From positions 1-21,848 of the forward strand of contig CAZNJD010000053.1 in the NCBI GenBank assembly GCA_964573285.1: a DNA stretch of 21,848 bases, written 5' to 3'. The position numbers were made by a program, and so were the translations under genes. A model generated the notes under the pieces. It searched no databases, had not been told where the DNA came from, and saw only the letters and a program-made list of their open reading frames with translations. Source of the stretch: UBA1140 sp964573285. Its GTDB lineage: Bacteria > Campylobacterota > Campylobacteria > Campylobacterales > Sulfurovaceae. This document shows, piece after piece, positions 20,880 to 21,848 of the stretch. Within the stretch, counting starts at the first letter, position 1. The number at the start of each line of letters is the position of its first letter.

Positions 20880-21848
20880 ATGCAAAAAAATATTGTAGGT
20901 CTCTCTATTCTAACAGCTCTAATGCTTCATGCAGAAGATAGTAGTTTAGAAAAGAGAGTTGAGTCACTAGAAAAGGCTCTAAAAGCCAACCAGGATAGAC
21001 TTCTACAAGAGAAGATGCAAAAAGCGATAAGCAGTAGCGATAGCTTTAACCAACAGGCATTTGTACCTGATATTGCGTTTATTGCCAATATGAGTGCAGT
21101 AGTGCGAGATATTAGCAATAAGAAATATAGTGATTACGCTATTGATGGGTTTATAGATAAAGCAGGTGAGATACCTTTTAACGAAAAAAGAGGTTTTAAT
21201 CTAAACTATGGAGAGATGGAGATTAGCTCTACTGTTGACCCCTATTTTGATATTGATACAGCACTTCATATCAAAAAAGAGGGGCTTCATATTGGTGAGC
21301 TTTATGTGACAACCAAATCTCTACCTTATGGATTTAGGCTCAAAATGGGTAAGTTCAAAAGTGAATTTGGGCGAATAAACTCCAAACATCAACACAGCTG
21401 GAGATTTTCAAATATCCCTTTGGTTTTTGAGAGTTTTTTTGGGGCAGGAGGTTTAGGAGATGAAGGGGTACAGTTAACTTATACTCTACCAACTGATACC
21501 TATCTAATGGCAGGATATGAGGCGATGCAGGGGGCAAATGGGCGAAGTTTTGGAGAAGATGATGCCAATAGTCTGCATATTGGGTATCTAAAAAGTGGGT
21601 TTGATATAACAGATAGTAACTCCCTTTTGCTAGGGGCTACCCTAATGCATGGAGATAATCCAAACGGTCAGACAGATATATATGGTGCTGATATAACACT
21701 TAAGAGTATCTTTGATAGCTATAGCTCTTTGACATGGCAATCCGAACTGCTCTACCGAGATAGAGATTTACAAAATGACAAAATAGCCAAACAAGCAGGT
21801 GCTTATAGTGAGCTAGTTTATGGATATAACTCAAATTGGGCTATGGGT
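20880..21848 (+). CDS. Outer-membrane channel/receptor, resembling 'zinc-regulated TonB-dependent outer membrane receptor' proteins (3' end cut off)
   Basis: The open frame runs 323 codons from an ATG with AGGAG at 20870-20874 to the window edge, so the C-terminus is missing. A signal peptide (1-18, ending MLHA) is followed by a short coiled coil (about 22-50, LEKRVESLEKALKANQDRL). This is often seen in trimeric or OprO/P-type porins. Beta strands follow from FVPDIAFIANMSAV (61-74). The segment GKFKSEFGRINSKHQHSW (157-174), then IPLVFESFFG and DEGVQLTY, matches a conserved block I recall in proteins annotated as zinc-regulated TonB-dependent receptors. No TonB box or plug domain is visible, so it may be a barrel or porin. 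The gene appears richer in G than its neighbours (for example about 42% G+C at 21421-21480), which may indicate transfer or different expression. Confidence 0.75.
   Translation, partial: MQKNIVGLSILTALMLHAEDSSLEKRVESLEKALKANQDRLLQEKMQKAISSSDSFNQQAFVPDIAFIANMSAVVRDISNKKYSDYAIDGFIDKAGEIPFNEKRGFNLNYGEMEISSTVDPYFDIDTALHIKKEGLHIGELYVTTKSLPYGFRLKMGKFKSEFGRINSKHQHSWRFSNIPLVFESFFGAGGLGDEGVQLTYTLPTDTYLMAGYEAMQGANGRSFGEDDANSLHIGYLKSGFDITDSNSLLLGATLMHGDNPNGQTDIYGADITLKSIFDSYSSLTWQSELLYRDRDLQNDKIAKQAGAYSELVYGYNSNWAMG

Overview
The window is AT-rich bacterial DNA (roughly one third G+C by eye) with short intergenic gaps and TATAAT-type -10 boxes but no obvious -35 elements. Gene content points to Campylobacterota (Epsilonproteobacteria), most likely a free-living Sulfurimonas/Sulfurovum/Arcobacter-like organism. 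Key clues are an RNase J with a long basic N-terminal extension directly downstream of ksgA, rpmB divergent from a run containing rpe and a DnaQ-type exonuclease (from memory, neighbours in Campylobacter jejuni too), and scattered his, trp and arg genes. No tRNA, rRNA, CRISPR array or insertion sequence was recognised.

Layout. 1-75: 5' end of a leftward gene cut by the window edge. 333-1469: a PilT/PilU-type pilus ATPase. 1508-3259 (leftward): argJ and rpmB, with what looks like the remains of a lost gene between them. 3446-6391 (rightward): a tightly packed four-gene module of a secreted Gln/Pro-rich protein, a calcium-loop outer-membrane barrel, an OmpR-type response regulator and a compact histidine kinase. 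6482-8496: rpe, trpF and a DEDDh exonuclease. 8546-14039: a cell-envelope stretch with a double-SPOR lipoprotein, a secreted protein with two cellulose-binding (CBM2) domains whose Ig-like tail appears frameshifted, and (leftward) a 1124-residue OmpA-domain protein with a giant repetitive coiled coil. 14181-15494 (leftward): a nucleoside-phosphorylase-fold protein translationally coupled to hisF. 15567-19665 (rightward): ksgA, RNase J, an uncharacterised 57-residue membrane protein and an RluB-type pseudouridine synthase. 19668-20489 (leftward): an unknown polytopic membrane protein. 20551-end (rightward): a small His/Cys-rich secreted protein and the first 323 residues of an outer-membrane channel resembling proteins annotated as zinc-regulated outer-membrane receptors.

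How the parts work together. Most genes are housekeeping (translation and rRNA maturation: rpmB, ksgA, rluB, RNase J; biosynthesis: argJ, trpF, hisF, rpe). Between these blocks sit envelope and surface modules: two-component sensing coupled to a barrel protein, septal peptidoglycan binding, a peptidoglycan-reaching coiled coil, and possible metal handling.

The most striking whole-window signal is a near-total absence of the tetranucleotide GATC. A base-by-base reading found one site (10540-10543) where composition predicts dozens, and that site lies in the broken tail of the CBM2 gene. This suggests strong long-term selection against GATC (restriction or methylation) and possibly a recent arrival of the segment with the exception. 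Other leads are the gene remnant between rpmB and argJ, the sensor/barrel module inserted between rpmB and rpe, the repeat evolution in the giant coiled coil, and the unannotated 57-residue membrane protein.
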